64,000 bases of DNA from DATFVA01 sp963721075 (GTDB lineage: Bacteria > Bacteroidota > Ignavibacteria > Ignavibacteriales > Ignavibacteriaceae). The DNA is taken from NCBI GenBank assembly GCA_963721075.1, contig CAVRHV010000007.1, positions 62,001-126,000 of the forward strand, read 5' to 3'. Position numbers and translations under genes: made by a program. The notes beneath the pieces were generated by a model, which did not search any database, was not told where the DNA came from, and was given only the letters and a program-made list of their open reading frames with translations. Positions 48,083 to 57,371 of the stretch are shown here, piece after piece; positions within the stretch are counted from its first letter, which is position 1, and every line of letters starts with the position of its first letter.

Positions 48083-49919
48083 TCATTTCATGAGGATCAT
48101 CTTTTTGGTTTGTGTTACTGTTCCGGTAGTCATCCTGTATATATATATTCCGCTGCCTTGTTTTGAACCGTCAAATTTAACTTCGTGTACACCAGCAGTC
48201 TGCTTACCGTTTACAAGAGTTGCAACCTCATTACCAAGGATATCGAAAACTTTAATAATCACATCAGATTCTGCAGGCAATTCATATCCAATTGTGGTAG
48301 AAGGATTAAAAGGATTGGGATAGTTTTGTTCAAGCGTATAATTTTTAATAATAATCAGATTTACTTCCAGTGTGTTGGAGTACTTGAATTCACCTGTAAA
48401 GTCAATCTGCTTTAATCTGTAATAATAAGTGCCGCCTGCAGCTGGTTCATCCGTATATTTATATTTATTCGGAAAAGTTGATGTTCCTTTTCCGTCTACA
48501 AAACCAACTATAGTCCATTCTTTTGCATCACTGCTCCTCTGAATTTCAAAACCTCTGTTATTCGTCTCTGTTCCGGTTTCCCAGCTTAGAAGTACTTTTC
48601 CTCTAAATGTTTCAGAGGTAAAAGATGAGAATTCGACAGGCACAACGGTGGTTGTATCATGAATAATGGCTGTCCAGACACTTAGAGTTGAATTATTCAG
48701 GCGCATCCACATAGGATAAATCATCCGGTTATAAGCAGCAATGTTAGTGTAATCGCCGAAAAATATTCCTGAAGTTGGGGTAAACGATGATTCACTGACT
48801 TTGAAATTCTCAAAAGAATCACCTCCGTCGGTAGACCTGGCAACAAAAACATCGGTAGCAGCACCTGTAGTATTTCTTCTATCATAAAAACAGCAGTAAA
48901 TAAAACCGGTAGTCTGGTCTATGGTCATCCAGGTAAAAAACTGATGACGTGTTGTATTATCATCATTAACCTTTAACGGTAAGGTCCAGGTATTTCCTCC
49001 ATCCGTGGATTTTACAAAAAATACATCGGTGTTTTCTGTTCCGTTTCTCTGATCAGACCAGTTGATATAGATATTTCCGTTATACGGAGAAGCACTCTCT
49101 GTGTCGCAGGCAGTTATAGGGAGACCATTTGCACGGTATATACCTGATACATCAAAGTCCCATCCGCCGGGAATATCAGAAACGAAAATATCATTCCCCC
49201 AGGTTGTTCCGCCGTTAGTCGACTTATCAAACATCAATCCCAGCGGTCCTGCCCAGCTTACATATATCTGTCCATCGGGTCCGACGCAGGGAACAGCACC
49301 TTCATCAGTATTATCACTGTCAATACAATCGCCGCTGACGTCGCTTATTGTTACTGCGGGAGACCAGGTAAGTCCCTGGTCGGTGGAACGCGAGAAACGA
49401 ATTCTCGAGCTGTCTGAGGGATTCGCACTTCCATAGCTGTCAAACTCTGTCCATGTTACGTAAACATTCCCATGATAAGGTGAACCTGTCATATCTGTGC
49501 TTATCCACTCTTTATCTTGCTGCTTTGGATTATTAAAACCTATTCCCGCCCCGTCATTAAATGCTGCACCATGGTTAGTTGAACGCTGTATCACAATTCT
49601 ATCAATCCAGTAGCTGGCAACGGAAAGGTGTCCATAATACAGGTTGCCGCTATCCGTCATAAACCAGGCAGGGATCACCCCACACCCCGAGTGACGATGA
49701 TAAAGTCTGCTGACTCCAGTTGTATCCGCCGTCGGTAGAATAATATATATAATCTATATTTGCCCCCGCAGAAAGATAATCAGGATTTGATGGATCAATT
49801 GCTATTGAAACTTCTTCAGGATCTGTACTTGAAGGGTTGTTAATCATTACATTCGGATATTGGGCATATTCCTGTATGCTAATCAGGAAAAACAGTATAA
49901 AAATGTAAAAATATTTCAT
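48083..49919 (-). CDS. Secreted sialidase-like beta-propeller with T9SS sorting domain, one frameshift
   Basis: A signal peptide (MKYFYIFILFFLISIQEYAQ) is followed by Asp-box (BNR) repeats such as STDGGYNW, STDQGLTW, STNGGTTW, STDGGNTW and STDGGDSF, the hallmark of sialidase-type propellers; sialidase catalytic residues are not evident. A fibronectin-like domain (VLLSWETGTETNNRGFEIQR) and a C-terminal type IX secretion signal (QNYPNPFNPSTTIGYELP, ending QTKKMILMK) follow. An extra G near 49664 breaks the frame after CLVYD; the next frame continues DSGNLYYGHLSVASYW. Corrected length is about 612 residues. It should be exported and anchored or released at the surface. Confidence 0.88.
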
Positions 49920-50091
49920 TTTCTTTCCATGTGAATAATATTAAATGTCAGTAATGAAAATTCATTAAAAGTATGAGTTATAATTTAATAAAATATGAGT
50001 TAAAGAGATTTGGCGGCAGATTATTACCTCTGTAATCTGCACAACATCAAATATTATCATAAGATTTATTTTATATAAAAAAGGAGTACAT

Positions 50092-50304
50092 ATGTCATTA
50101 AAAGCCAAATATCAGCCTGTAATAGATTTGCTTAAAGAGATGGAGCTCAATCATTTGAAAGTTAAAGAAGATAATGGAGCCTTAATAATCACGGGAGATG
50201 TTAACAGCGTGCAGGAAAAAGAGATTCTGCTGAAGAAAATTCATCAGATTAATTCAGATAATGCGATGGATATAAATTTTGAGGTAGAGGTAAAAAACTA
50301 TTAA
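50092..50304 (+). CDS. Small BON-like domain protein
   Basis: A 70-residue protein (MSLKAKYQPVIDLLKEMELN, then IITGDVNSVQEKEILLKKIH) that resembles the BON-like N-terminal module of LysM peptidoglycan-binding proteins common in Bacteroidota, but without a LysM domain or signal peptide. AAGGAG lies 7 bp before the ATG. It is convergent with the truncated-haemoglobin gene (5 bp apart). Confidence 0.75.
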   Translation: MSLKAKYQPVIDLLKEMELNHLKVKEDNGALIITGDVNSVQEKEILLKKIHQINSDNAMDINFEVEVKNY

Positions 50305-50309
50305 CGAAA

Positions 50310-50687
50310 TTATACAATTTTAAAGTTATCGTGAATGAGTCCTAATTTTGTCTGGAAAATATTCGCTATTGAATCAGCTTTTTCTTTAGCCTCTGCGGCC
50401 TTATCCCCTTCGAAATTTTCATCCACGGTCTCTTTAAAAAGTTCGAGCCATCTCTGAAAATGCTCAGTGGAAATAGGTAAATTTATGTGTGATGTGAGAG
50501 GCTGTCCTTTATATACATTGGTATCAAAAAGGACAGCACTCCAGAAACTATACATAACAGGAAGATGCTCTTCCCAGTTAACTTTGGCAAACTCATTAAA
50601 GACCGGGGATAATAAACTGTCTTCATTGACCTTATCGTAAAACCGATCCACCAGGAGGATAATATCTTCGATGTTTCTTATATCCAT
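50310..50687 (-). CDS. Group III truncated haemoglobin
   Basis: A 125-residue globin-like protein: FYDKVNEDSLLSPVFNEFAK, WEEHLPVMYSFWSAVLFDTN, YKGQPLTSHINLPISTEHFQ and FQRWLELFKETVDENFEG. The His in STEHFQRW is the expected proximal haem ligand. Group III proteins are linked to NO detoxification or O2/peroxide binding. I use the ATG at 50687; a TTG at 50717 is in frame. It is the last gene of the run with the RIC protein and the polyferredoxin. Confidence 0.88.
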   Translation of the reverse strand: MDIRNIEDIILLVDRFYDKVNEDSLLSPVFNEFAKVNWEEHLPVMYSFWSAVLFDTNVYKGQPLTSHINLPISTEHFQRWLELFKETVDENFEGDKAAEAKEKADSIANIFQTKLGLIHDNFKIV

Positions 50688-50723
50688 AAGTGTCTGTTTT
50701 GATATGTCAAGATACAAAATATC

Positions 50724-51470
50724 TTACAGCAATTCCTGCTCCAAATCAACTGCATTCGGGAAAAGGATATAGTTTTCAAGATATATATGTTTGTGAAGGT
50801 CTTCTTCAAAGTCTTTCAATTCCTGCATTGTTACACTGTATGTATTGCAGGCGTCATCAGGAATAGAATAACCATTCGTAAGGGTCCTGATATCATACAT
50901 TTCGTCCCCTGCGGACTGATGTTCAGCTTCCATCATCCGGATGGGATTTTTTACTGTACCGAAATATGGGGCCTCAGCTTTCCTTCCGTTCCTTTTTGCA
51001 GTTACAAGTTGTTTTATGAACGGGAAAAGGATCTGTTCCTCTTTCATCATATGCTGCTTAAGCTCTTTATATACCTTCCCAAAACTTTCAGCGACTTTTA
51101 GAAGTTCGGGATGATTTTTACCATGTACTGAAGCAATTTTCTGTGTGTGCGCCGAGAGTACAGGGATCATTCTGTTTATGTAAGCGTGATGATTGTTAAC
51201 AATATAATCGATCAGAAAATCGGATTCCCAGTCAGCATAATTATCTTCCCTGCTTCCTGCACTTTTAATTGTTCTGAGTTCTTCTATTACCTTTGAAGAA
51301 TTTAGTCCCTTCTCACGGCAGGCTTCCGATACCGGTTTTTTACCGCCGCAGCAGAAATCAAGATTATATTTCTCGAAAACAGCAGCAGCTTTGAAGTTCT
51401 GAGTGACTATTTCCGAAAGAGTCAGACCTGAAAATTCATTGCTAATGATTTCATTTCTGTTCTGTTCCAT
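50724..51470 (-). CDS. ric: Iron-sulfur cluster repair di-iron protein (RIC/ScdA/YtfE)
   Basis: The 248-residue protein has the DUF542 start with the Cys pair C40-C41 (YNLDFCCGGKKPVSEAC) and a hemerythrin-like four-helix domain whose iron ligands appear in VNNHHAYI, HMMKEEQILFPFIKQ, EAEHQSAGDEM and DLHKHIYLENYILFPNA. Such proteins repair Fe-S clusters damaged by NO or oxidants. The ATG abuts the stop of the polyferredoxin gene, so translation is coupled. Context (Rrf2, globin) supports a nitrosative-stress role. Confidence 0.93.
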   Translation of the reverse strand: MEQNRNEIISNEFSGLTLSEIVTQNFKAAAVFEKYNLDFCCGGKKPVSEACREKGLNSSKVIEELRTIKSAGSREDNYADWESDFLIDYIVNNHHAYINRMIPVLSAHTQKIASVHGKNHPELLKVAESFGKVYKELKQHMMKEEQILFPFIKQLVTAKRNGRKAEAPYFGTVKNPIRMMEAEHQSAGDEMYDIRTLTNGYSIPDDACNTYSVTMQELKDFEEDLHKHIYLENYILFPNAVDLEQELL

Positions 51471-52601
51471 TTAATTCTCCTTTGTCTTATTGTTTTTATC
51501 TTTTTTTTCAAAATTGTTAGATGCTGCTTCTTTATTGAATTTTTTAATGGCAGCCGTGCCTGTTGGGTGTCCGTACGTATTCATATTTTTATAATGAATA
51601 AGATATTCGCTTTTTGATATATGATTATCCCAGTGTCCGGTGAAAATACCTATTCCGGTTACAAGCATAAATATGGATACAACTCCTATGGCAACATATT
51701 TTTTACTCATTTTCTTTTTGCCTGGCAGTATTGATTTCAGATCCAGAGTATCTGCAACAGGACATGCATCAACACAGCTTAAACAGGTGTTACATTCATC
51801 TGAAATAACTGTCTTTACCTCATCAACTTTTATGTACGAAGGGCAGGCCTTTGCACATAAACCACAGTCGATACAGCTTACAGGATCTCTTTTAATTTTG
51901 TGTGGACTTAAAAACGAAAACAGTCCCAGCAGAGCACCGTAGGGACATAAAAACCTGCACCAGAAATTTCTGATCAATATTGAAAGCACAAAAAGAACGG
52001 CAAGAATAATTAGTGCAGTCTGTGAAATATCAGCAAAGAAGTAGTACATCTTTAAGTCGGCAACAATATTATAGGGACTATCAAGAAAAGCCTGTAATGC
52101 CAGTGATGACATCAGGAAGAATACGGAGTAAAAAAGAAAACCAAGCAGCAGATATTTCAGACTGCGCAGCGGATAATCAATCCATTTGGGAAGATGTATT
52201 CTCCGTTTGAATATTTTCTTATAAATCCTTTCGCCGAAGTCTCCCACTAGTTCGGAAATAAAGCCCACAGGACATAACCAGCTGCAGAAAGCTTTTCCAA
52301 AAACAAGTGATACAAGCAATATGGCCATAAAGATGAACAGGCCTGCCGGGTGAGCATAATGAATTTCACCAGTAGTAATGAAGAGATAAAAACTCATAAA
52401 AGAACTTATTGGCAGAAATCCATCAACTCCCGGTGGCCTGCTCACAAATGATGATGCTCCGCCTGTCTCCAGGTATTTGCTGAACAAGTAAAATTCCACC
52501 CCGATCCAGACACATAACAACGCAAAAGCACTCTGAACAAGAAAACGGTATTTTTGTATTGGTTTCTCTTTGTTGCGGATTATTTTCTTTTTAATTCTCA
52601 T
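51471..52601 (-). CDS. Membrane polyferredoxin, NapH/NosR/CcoG-like
   Basis: A 376-residue protein with about five membrane helices. It has two Cx3CP motifs (FCSWLCPVG and WCRFLCPYGAL) and two 4Fe-4S motifs (CIDCGLCAKACPS and CNTCLSCVDACPV). This layout moves electrons from the quinone pool or ferredoxin across the membrane (NapH/NosR/CcoG type). Here it probably feeds the neighbouring RIC protein or globin; that is inference. The operator-like palindrome at 52602-52621 abuts its start codon. Confidence 0.87.
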   Translation of the reverse strand: MRIKKKIIRNKEKPIQKYRFLVQSAFALLCVWIGVEFYLFSKYLETGGASSFVSRPPGVDGFLPISSFMSFYLFITTGEIHYAHPAGLFIFMAILLVSLVFGKAFCSWLCPVGFISELVGDFGERIYKKIFKRRIHLPKWIDYPLRSLKYLLLGFLFYSVFFLMSSLALQAFLDSPYNIVADLKMYYFFADISQTALIILAVLFVLSILIRNFWCRFLCPYGALLGLFSFLSPHKIKRDPVSCIDCGLCAKACPSYIKVDEVKTVISDECNTCLSCVDACPVADTLDLKSILPGKKKMSKKYVAIGVVSIFMLVTGIGIFTGHWDNHISKSEYLIHYKNMNTYGHPTGTAAIKKFNKEAASNNFEKKDKNNKTKEN

Positions 52602-52621
52602 ATCGGATAATATTGTCTGAT
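52602..52621. promoter_or_regulatory. Candidate Rrf2-type operator before the polyferredoxin gene
   Basis: ATCGGA-TAATATTG-TCTGAT: an inverted repeat with one mismatch and an 8-nt spacer, directly adjacent to the start codon at 52601. The same arms and spacer recur before the rrf2 gene (53077-53100), which points to shared control. Confidence 0.6.
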
Positions 52622-52638
52622 TTAATATTAAAAAATTT

Positions 52639-53070
52639 TTAGAGATTACTGACTTTTCTTAATGTACTTTCCTTAAACTTATCTATCGTTTCATCAGTAA
52701 GCATATTGTATGCCTTAGTTCTTAATTCACCCCACTTTGAATGCAGGGGGCAAGGATTATCTGGGCTGCAATGCGGAAATCCAAGTACACAATTATTAAA
52801 CATTCCCAGTCCGTCAATTGCGGCAACTATATCTATTAAACGAATTCTGGAAGGGGCTTTAGCCAGGAAAAAACCACCCGACTTCCCTTTTCTGGAATCA
52901 ACTATCCCGCTCTCGGTTAAACTCTGCAGTATCTTGGAAACAAACTCTTTAGGAATGTTAAGTTTTTTGGCAATTTCATCTGCCGGAATTACCTCACCTG
53001 AATGCTGAGCGGCCAGGTAAAGTACCGCCTGTAATCCGTATTCACACTTTTTTGAAAAAATAACTGTCAT
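52639..53070 (-). CDS. Rrf2-family Fe-S transcription regulator (NsrR/IscR-like)
   Basis: A 143-residue regulator with a winged helix (KKCEYGLQAVLYLA, then LNIPKEFVSKILQSLTESGI, then DSRKGKSGGFFLAK) and three cysteines C94, C101 and C107 (NNCVLGFPHCSPDNPCPLH) spaced to hold an Fe-S cluster. NsrR/RsrR-type members lose repression when NO attacks the cluster. It precedes the polyferredoxin-RIC-globin run on the same strand, so it is the likely regulator of that run and of itself. Confidence 0.9.
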   Translation of the reverse strand: MTVIFSKKCEYGLQAVLYLAAQHSGEVIPADEIAKKLNIPKEFVSKILQSLTESGIVDSRKGKSGGFFLAKAPSRIRLIDIVAAIDGLGMFNNCVLGFPHCSPDNPCPLHSKWGELRTKAYNMLTDETIDKFKESTLRKVSNL

Positions 53071-53076
53071 ATTCTC

Positions 53077-53100
53077 TAATCAGATTAAATTGTCTGATTA
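53077..53100. promoter_or_regulatory. Candidate Rrf2-type operator before the rrf2 gene
   Basis: TAATCAGA-TTAAATTG-TCTGATTA: a perfect 8-bp inverted repeat with an 8-nt spacer, 7 bp upstream of the rrf2 start codon. It shares arms (ATCAGA/TCTGAT) and spacer end ATTG with the site at 52602-52621. Confidence 0.65.
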
Positions 53101-53160
53101 AATATATGGAAAGTGTATACTCACTGTCAATATACTTTTTTTTATTAATTTTTCTTTAAG

Positions 53161-54126
53161 TCAGGTTGTAATGTCGTTTTTAATGAAATTGCGCTCAAAA
53201 TACAGATGACCAATTTCAGCCCCAACAATAAAAACGACGGAGGAATAATAAATCCAGAAAGCTACTACCACAACAAGTGCATAAGCTCCGTAGATCCTGT
53301 TAAAAGCCGCAAAGTTGTACAAATAATATCCAAACAGCTGTTTAGCAGCTTCCCATAATAGAGCAGCCCATAAGGCACTCATAAATGTTGCTTTTCTTCC
53401 CAGTTTTCTAAGAGGAACGGTAAAATAAAGGACACTGAAAACTATAAAGATGAGAAAAAGGGATAAAAGCGAAAAAATAAGATGGCTAAAAATGCCATTA
53501 GAAAGAAAACTGAAAACAGTCCACTCGCCTGCCTGCTGCCTTAACAAATCAACTGTAGGCATAGAGATGGTTGTCACAAAGAAGATTATTATCACCATGA
53601 AAACCAAAGCGAAGTCTCTGAGTTTTGCGATAAGTATATTAACATCTGTTTCCACGCCGTATACTTTATTTAAGATAGTCCTCATACTGCTGAATAAACT
53701 GCTGGCAGCAAACAATAAACCGAAACCGCCTATAATACCTGCAATGTTCCTGTACTCGATTACTTCATTTATACGGTTGAAGATAATCTTCTTTACAAAC
53801 TCTGAATATCTTGAGTAGGGAATTATAGTTTCGATAAGGGTGTTTATCTGAAATTGAACATAAGAAGAATCGAGCAGATTGCCGAGAACTGCAAATATTA
53901 TCAGAACGAAAGGAATGATGCACAGAAATATTGAGAATGCTAGTCCCCCTGCAAACAGGAACACATGGTGTTCATCAATTCTTTTGGTTAGACCTTTATA
54001 ATAATATACTATGAAGGATTTTATTTTATGAAATCTTGGCGTCAGATGCAGGATAAAACGAAGCTTCCTGAAAACTTCATATATCGATAATTCTCTAAGC
54101 CTTGATTTGAATTTAGTTTTAACCAT
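53161..54126 (-). CDS. YihY/UPF0761 family inner-membrane protein
   Basis: A 321-residue protein of the YihY (formerly RNase BN) family with about six membrane helices. HHVFLFAGGLAFSIFLCIIP and FGYYLYNFAAFNRIYGAYA with ALVVVVAFWIYYSSVVFIVG are family blocks. The biochemical role is not settled; the RNase BN name was assigned in error in the older literature. Its ATG overlaps the purL stop by 8 bp. Confidence 0.9.
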   Translation of the reverse strand: MVKTKFKSRLRELSIYEVFRKLRFILHLTPRFHKIKSFIVYYYKGLTKRIDEHHVFLFAGGLAFSIFLCIIPFVLIIFAVLGNLLDSSYVQFQINTLIETIIPYSRYSEFVKKIIFNRINEVIEYRNIAGIIGGFGLLFAASSLFSSMRTILNKVYGVETDVNILIAKLRDFALVFMVIIIFFVTTISMPTVDLLRQQAGEWTVFSFLSNGIFSHLIFSLLSLFLIFIVFSVLYFTVPLRKLGRKATFMSALWAALLWEAAKQLFGYYLYNFAAFNRIYGAYALVVVVAFWIYYSSVVFIVGAEIGHLYFERNFIKNDITT

Positions 54127-56341
54127 TCATTATATTGGAAATGGTGTTGTAATAAATGTCAGCCAGTTTATTAACATCAATTTCCATAATATTATTCACT
54201 TTCAATGTACTTCCCCCGGTTTTACCGAGCAGCGAAAATGACTGCTTCTTGTTCCCGAGAAAATCCTCAAATTCTCTCCTGGAATCTTTACGAATTGAAA
54301 CAATAACACGTGACTGGCTTTCAGAGAATAATGTGAAATCTTCGCGTGTTTTTACCTGCAATTTTAATTCAGCCCCGATTTTATTTTCATTATTCATAAT
54401 GCAGCATTCAGCCAATGCAGAAATAATACCTCCCTCAGAAATATCGTGAGCTGACTTAATAATTTGTTTCTGAATTAATTCTAAAAGTGCTTCCTGAAGC
54501 TTCTTTTCAACTGAGAGATCAATCTTCGGACAATCTCCTTTGACTTTTCCGTGAACCACTTTCAGATATTCACTGCCGCCCAATTCTTCAAAATCTTCTC
54601 CCAGCAGGTAAACCAGGTCACCTGCATCTTTAAAGAATGAAGTTGTTATATTATTTACATCCTCTATTAATCCAACCATTCCTATAGTGGGGGTGGGATA
54701 GACCGCACTGGCAGGCGATTCATTATAAAAACTCACATTACCCCCCGTTACGGGAGTTTCGAAAAAGCGGCAGGCCTCACCCATTCCTTTTATGGATTTT
54801 GCGAACTGCCAGTATACTTCAGGTTTATAAGGGTTGCCGAAGTTAAGACAATTAGTTATTCCGAGAGGTACTCCTCCCGAGCAGACTATATTTCTGGCCG
54901 ATTCAGCTACGGCTATTTTGGTTCCTTCTTCTGGATTTAGATATACATATCTCCCGTTACAGTCAGTTTTTACAGCCAGTGCCTTGTTTGTGTCCTTAAT
55001 CTGTATAACAGCTGCATCGCAGCCGGGACCGACAACCGTATTTGTTCTTACCATCGAATCATATTGTTCATAAACCCATCGTTTCGAAACAATATTGGGT
55101 GAAGAAAATACTTTGAGAAAAATTTCCTCCATGTCATCAGGGGCCGGCAATGAGGTAAAATCAAATTCTCTTATGCTCTTTAAATAAGCAGGTTCTTTTG
55201 TATCGCGATGATAAACAGGAGCACCGCCTCCCAGAACGAGTTCAAATGCAGGCATAACTGCTTTTTTCTCACCTTTATACTCAATATCGAGGCTGCCGTC
55301 ATTGGTTACCTCACCGATGATTTCACAATGAAGATCCCATTTTTCAAAAACGGACTTAACTTTATCCTCATAACCTTTTTTAACTACACACAACATTCTT
55401 TCCTGACTCTCCGAGAGCATAATCTCGTACGCGCTCATTCCTTCTTCCCGCAGAGGCACCTTATCGAGGTTTATTTTCATTCCCGATTCCCCTTTTGCAC
55501 TCATTTCACTTGTTGAACATGAGATGCCTGCTGCTCCCATGTCCTGAATTCCTATAAGCCAGTCGTTTTTAATAATCTCTAATGTTGCTTCGAGGAGCAG
55601 TTTCTCCGTGAACGGATCGCCAACTTGAACAGACGGTCTTTTAGCTTCAGATTTTTCTGATATTTCTTCGGAAGCAAATGTAGCACCATGTATTCCATCC
55701 CGACCGGTTGATGAGCCGACTATCATAACTGGATTTCCGTTTCCTTTAGCAACTGCACTTGCCACCAGGTTTTTCTTTACAATTCCTACTGCCATTGCGT
55801 TGACGAGAGGGTTTCCCTGATATGATTCATCGAAATATACTTCACCGGCTACAGTGGGTACGCCAAAGCTGTTTCCATAATCTCCTATACCTTTAACAAC
55901 ACCCTCAAAAAGGTAGCGGGTACGGGCATCGTCAAGTGAACCAAAGCGCAGTGAATTAAGAGATGCAATGGGTCGTGCACCCATAGTGAAAATATCCCGC
56001 ATTATTCCGCCTACTCCTGTTGCTGCCCCTTGATAAGGCTCTACGGCTGACGGATGATTATGACTTTCGATTTTAAATGCAACGGCATAACCATCGCCGA
56101 TATCGATCAGACCGGCATTCTCTTCTCCTGCACCCACAAGCAGCCTTCCGCCCTCCCTAGGCAGGGTTTTTAAAAGTGCAATTGAGTTTTTATAGCTGCA
56201 ATGCTCGCTCCACATTACAGAGAAAATACCAAGTTCAGTGAAAGTAGGGGTTCGTCCAAGGATATCGAGGATACGTTGATATTCTTCGGTGGTTAATCCA
56301 TGTTCATACGCAAGTTCAGGTGTAACTTCCGGTTCTGTCAT
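54119..56341 (-). CDS. purL: Phosphoribosylformylglycinamidine synthase, small-type PurL
   Basis: A 740-residue PurL, catalysing the fourth step of purine synthesis together with PurS and PurQ. It shows MWSEHCSYKNSIALLKTLP, FKIESHNHPSAVEPYQGAAT, VGDPFTEKLLLEATLEII, IQDMGAAGISCSTSEM and KSAHDISEGGIISALAE. The glutaminase domain of the large PurL is absent, so separate purQ and purS genes are needed; neither is in this window. Confidence 0.96.
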   Translation of the reverse strand: MTEPEVTPELAYEHGLTTEEYQRILDILGRTPTFTELGIFSVMWSEHCSYKNSIALLKTLPREGGRLLVGAGEENAGLIDIGDGYAVAFKIESHNHPSAVEPYQGAATGVGGIMRDIFTMGARPIASLNSLRFGSLDDARTRYLFEGVVKGIGDYGNSFGVPTVAGEVYFDESYQGNPLVNAMAVGIVKKNLVASAVAKGNGNPVMIVGSSTGRDGIHGATFASEEISEKSEAKRPSVQVGDPFTEKLLLEATLEIIKNDWLIGIQDMGAAGISCSTSEMSAKGESGMKINLDKVPLREEGMSAYEIMLSESQERMLCVVKKGYEDKVKSVFEKWDLHCEIIGEVTNDGSLDIEYKGEKKAVMPAFELVLGGGAPVYHRDTKEPAYLKSIREFDFTSLPAPDDMEEIFLKVFSSPNIVSKRWVYEQYDSMVRTNTVVGPGCDAAVIQIKDTNKALAVKTDCNGRYVYLNPEEGTKIAVAESARNIVCSGGVPLGITNCLNFGNPYKPEVYWQFAKSIKGMGEACRFFETPVTGGNVSFYNESPASAVYPTPTIGMVGLIEDVNNITTSFFKDAGDLVYLLGEDFEELGGSEYLKVVHGKVKGDCPKIDLSVEKKLQEALLELIQKQIIKSAHDISEGGIISALAECCIMNNENKIGAELKLQVKTREDFTLFSESQSRVIVSIRKDSRREFEDFLGNKKQSFSLLGKTGGSTLKVNNIMEIDVNKLADIYYNTISNIMNG

Positions 56342-56433
56342 ATCTTCGCTTTTTATTTTCTTTAACCAAAAATTAAGTTTAAATATAAAGAAATAATAAA
56401 CGGCAGAGAAACCTGAAGTATGGTGGTGACAGG

Positions 56434-57369
56434 TTAAAAAGACTTCTTAAAATAATCTATTGTCATTTCCAAACCATCTATCCTTTTTACTTTTGGTTCC
56501 CAGCCGAGAATACGTCTGGCTTTTTCGATAGAAGGTTGTCGAACTTTTGGATCATCGACCGGCAGATCTCTGTAGACAATTTTGCTGCTGGAACCGGTAA
56601 TTTTTATCACTTCTTCGGCAAATCCTTTTATTGATATTTCTTCGGGATTCCCGATGTTCACAGGTTCAATTTCTGATGACATTAATAGTCTGAAAATACC
56701 CTCAACAAGATCATCGACGAAACAAAAACTCCTTGTTTGGGATCCATCGCCAAAAACGGTAATATCTTCGCCTCTGAGAGCCTGTCCTACAAACGCAGGC
56801 AATGCCCTGCCATCGTCAAGTCTCATCCTGGGACCAAAGGTATTAAAAATTCTTACAATCCTGGTATCAAGATTGTGGTAGCGGTTATAAGCCATCGTAA
56901 TAGCTTCCGCAAATCTTTTCGCTTCGTCATAAACTCCGCGAGGACCAATAGGATTAACGTTTCCCCAGTAACTTTCGGGCTGCGGATGGATGGCAGGGTC
57001 ACCGTAGACTTCACTGGTAGAAGCTAATAAAAACCTGGAGTTCTTTTCTTTTGCAAGTCCAAGTGCTTTGTGAGTTCCTAATGAACCGACTTTCAATGTT
57101 TGAATGGGAAGTTGTAAATAATCTATAGGGCTCGCAGGAGAGGCAAAATGCAGTATATAGTCTATTTTTCCGGGTAAAAATATATAATTTGTAACATCAT
57201 GTTTAACAAAAGAGAAATTATCATTACCAGCCAGATGGCTGATATTCTTTGTGTTGCCCGTAATCAGGTTATCGACACAAATCACCCGTAATCCTTCTTT
57301 CAGTAAACGATCGCAAAGATGTGAACCTAAAAATCCCGCCCCCCCGGTTACAACTGCAGTTTCAGACAC
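56434..57369 (-). CDS. UDP-glucuronate decarboxylase (UDP-xylose synthase)-like SDR
   Basis: A 311-residue extended SDR. The NAD site is GGAGFLGSH at 9-17, and the catalytic pair Y147/K151 is in GPRGVYDEAKRFAEA. HPQPESYWGNVNPIGPRGVY is typical of UXS enzymes, which make UDP-xylose from UDP-glucuronate; closely related 4,6-dehydratases/epimerases are the alternative. The start is GTG at 57369 with GGAG 5 bp upstream. It is the last gene of the export run, so the sugar may enter the polymer. Confidence 0.88.
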   Translation of the reverse strand: MSETAVVTGGAGFLGSHLCDRLLKEGLRVICVDNLITGNTKNISHLAGNDNFSFVKHDVTNYIFLPGKIDYILHFASPASPIDYLQLPIQTLKVGSLGTHKALGLAKEKNSRFLLASTSEVYGDPAIHPQPESYWGNVNPIGPRGVYDEAKRFAEAITMAYNRYHNLDTRIVRIFNTFGPRMRLDDGRALPAFVGQALRGEDITVFGDGSQTRSFCFVDDLVEGIFRLLMSSEIEPVNIGNPEEISIKGFAEEVIKITGSSSKIVYRDLPVDDPKVRQPSIEKARRILGWEPKVKRIDGLEMTIDYFKKSF

Positions 57370-57371
57370 TA

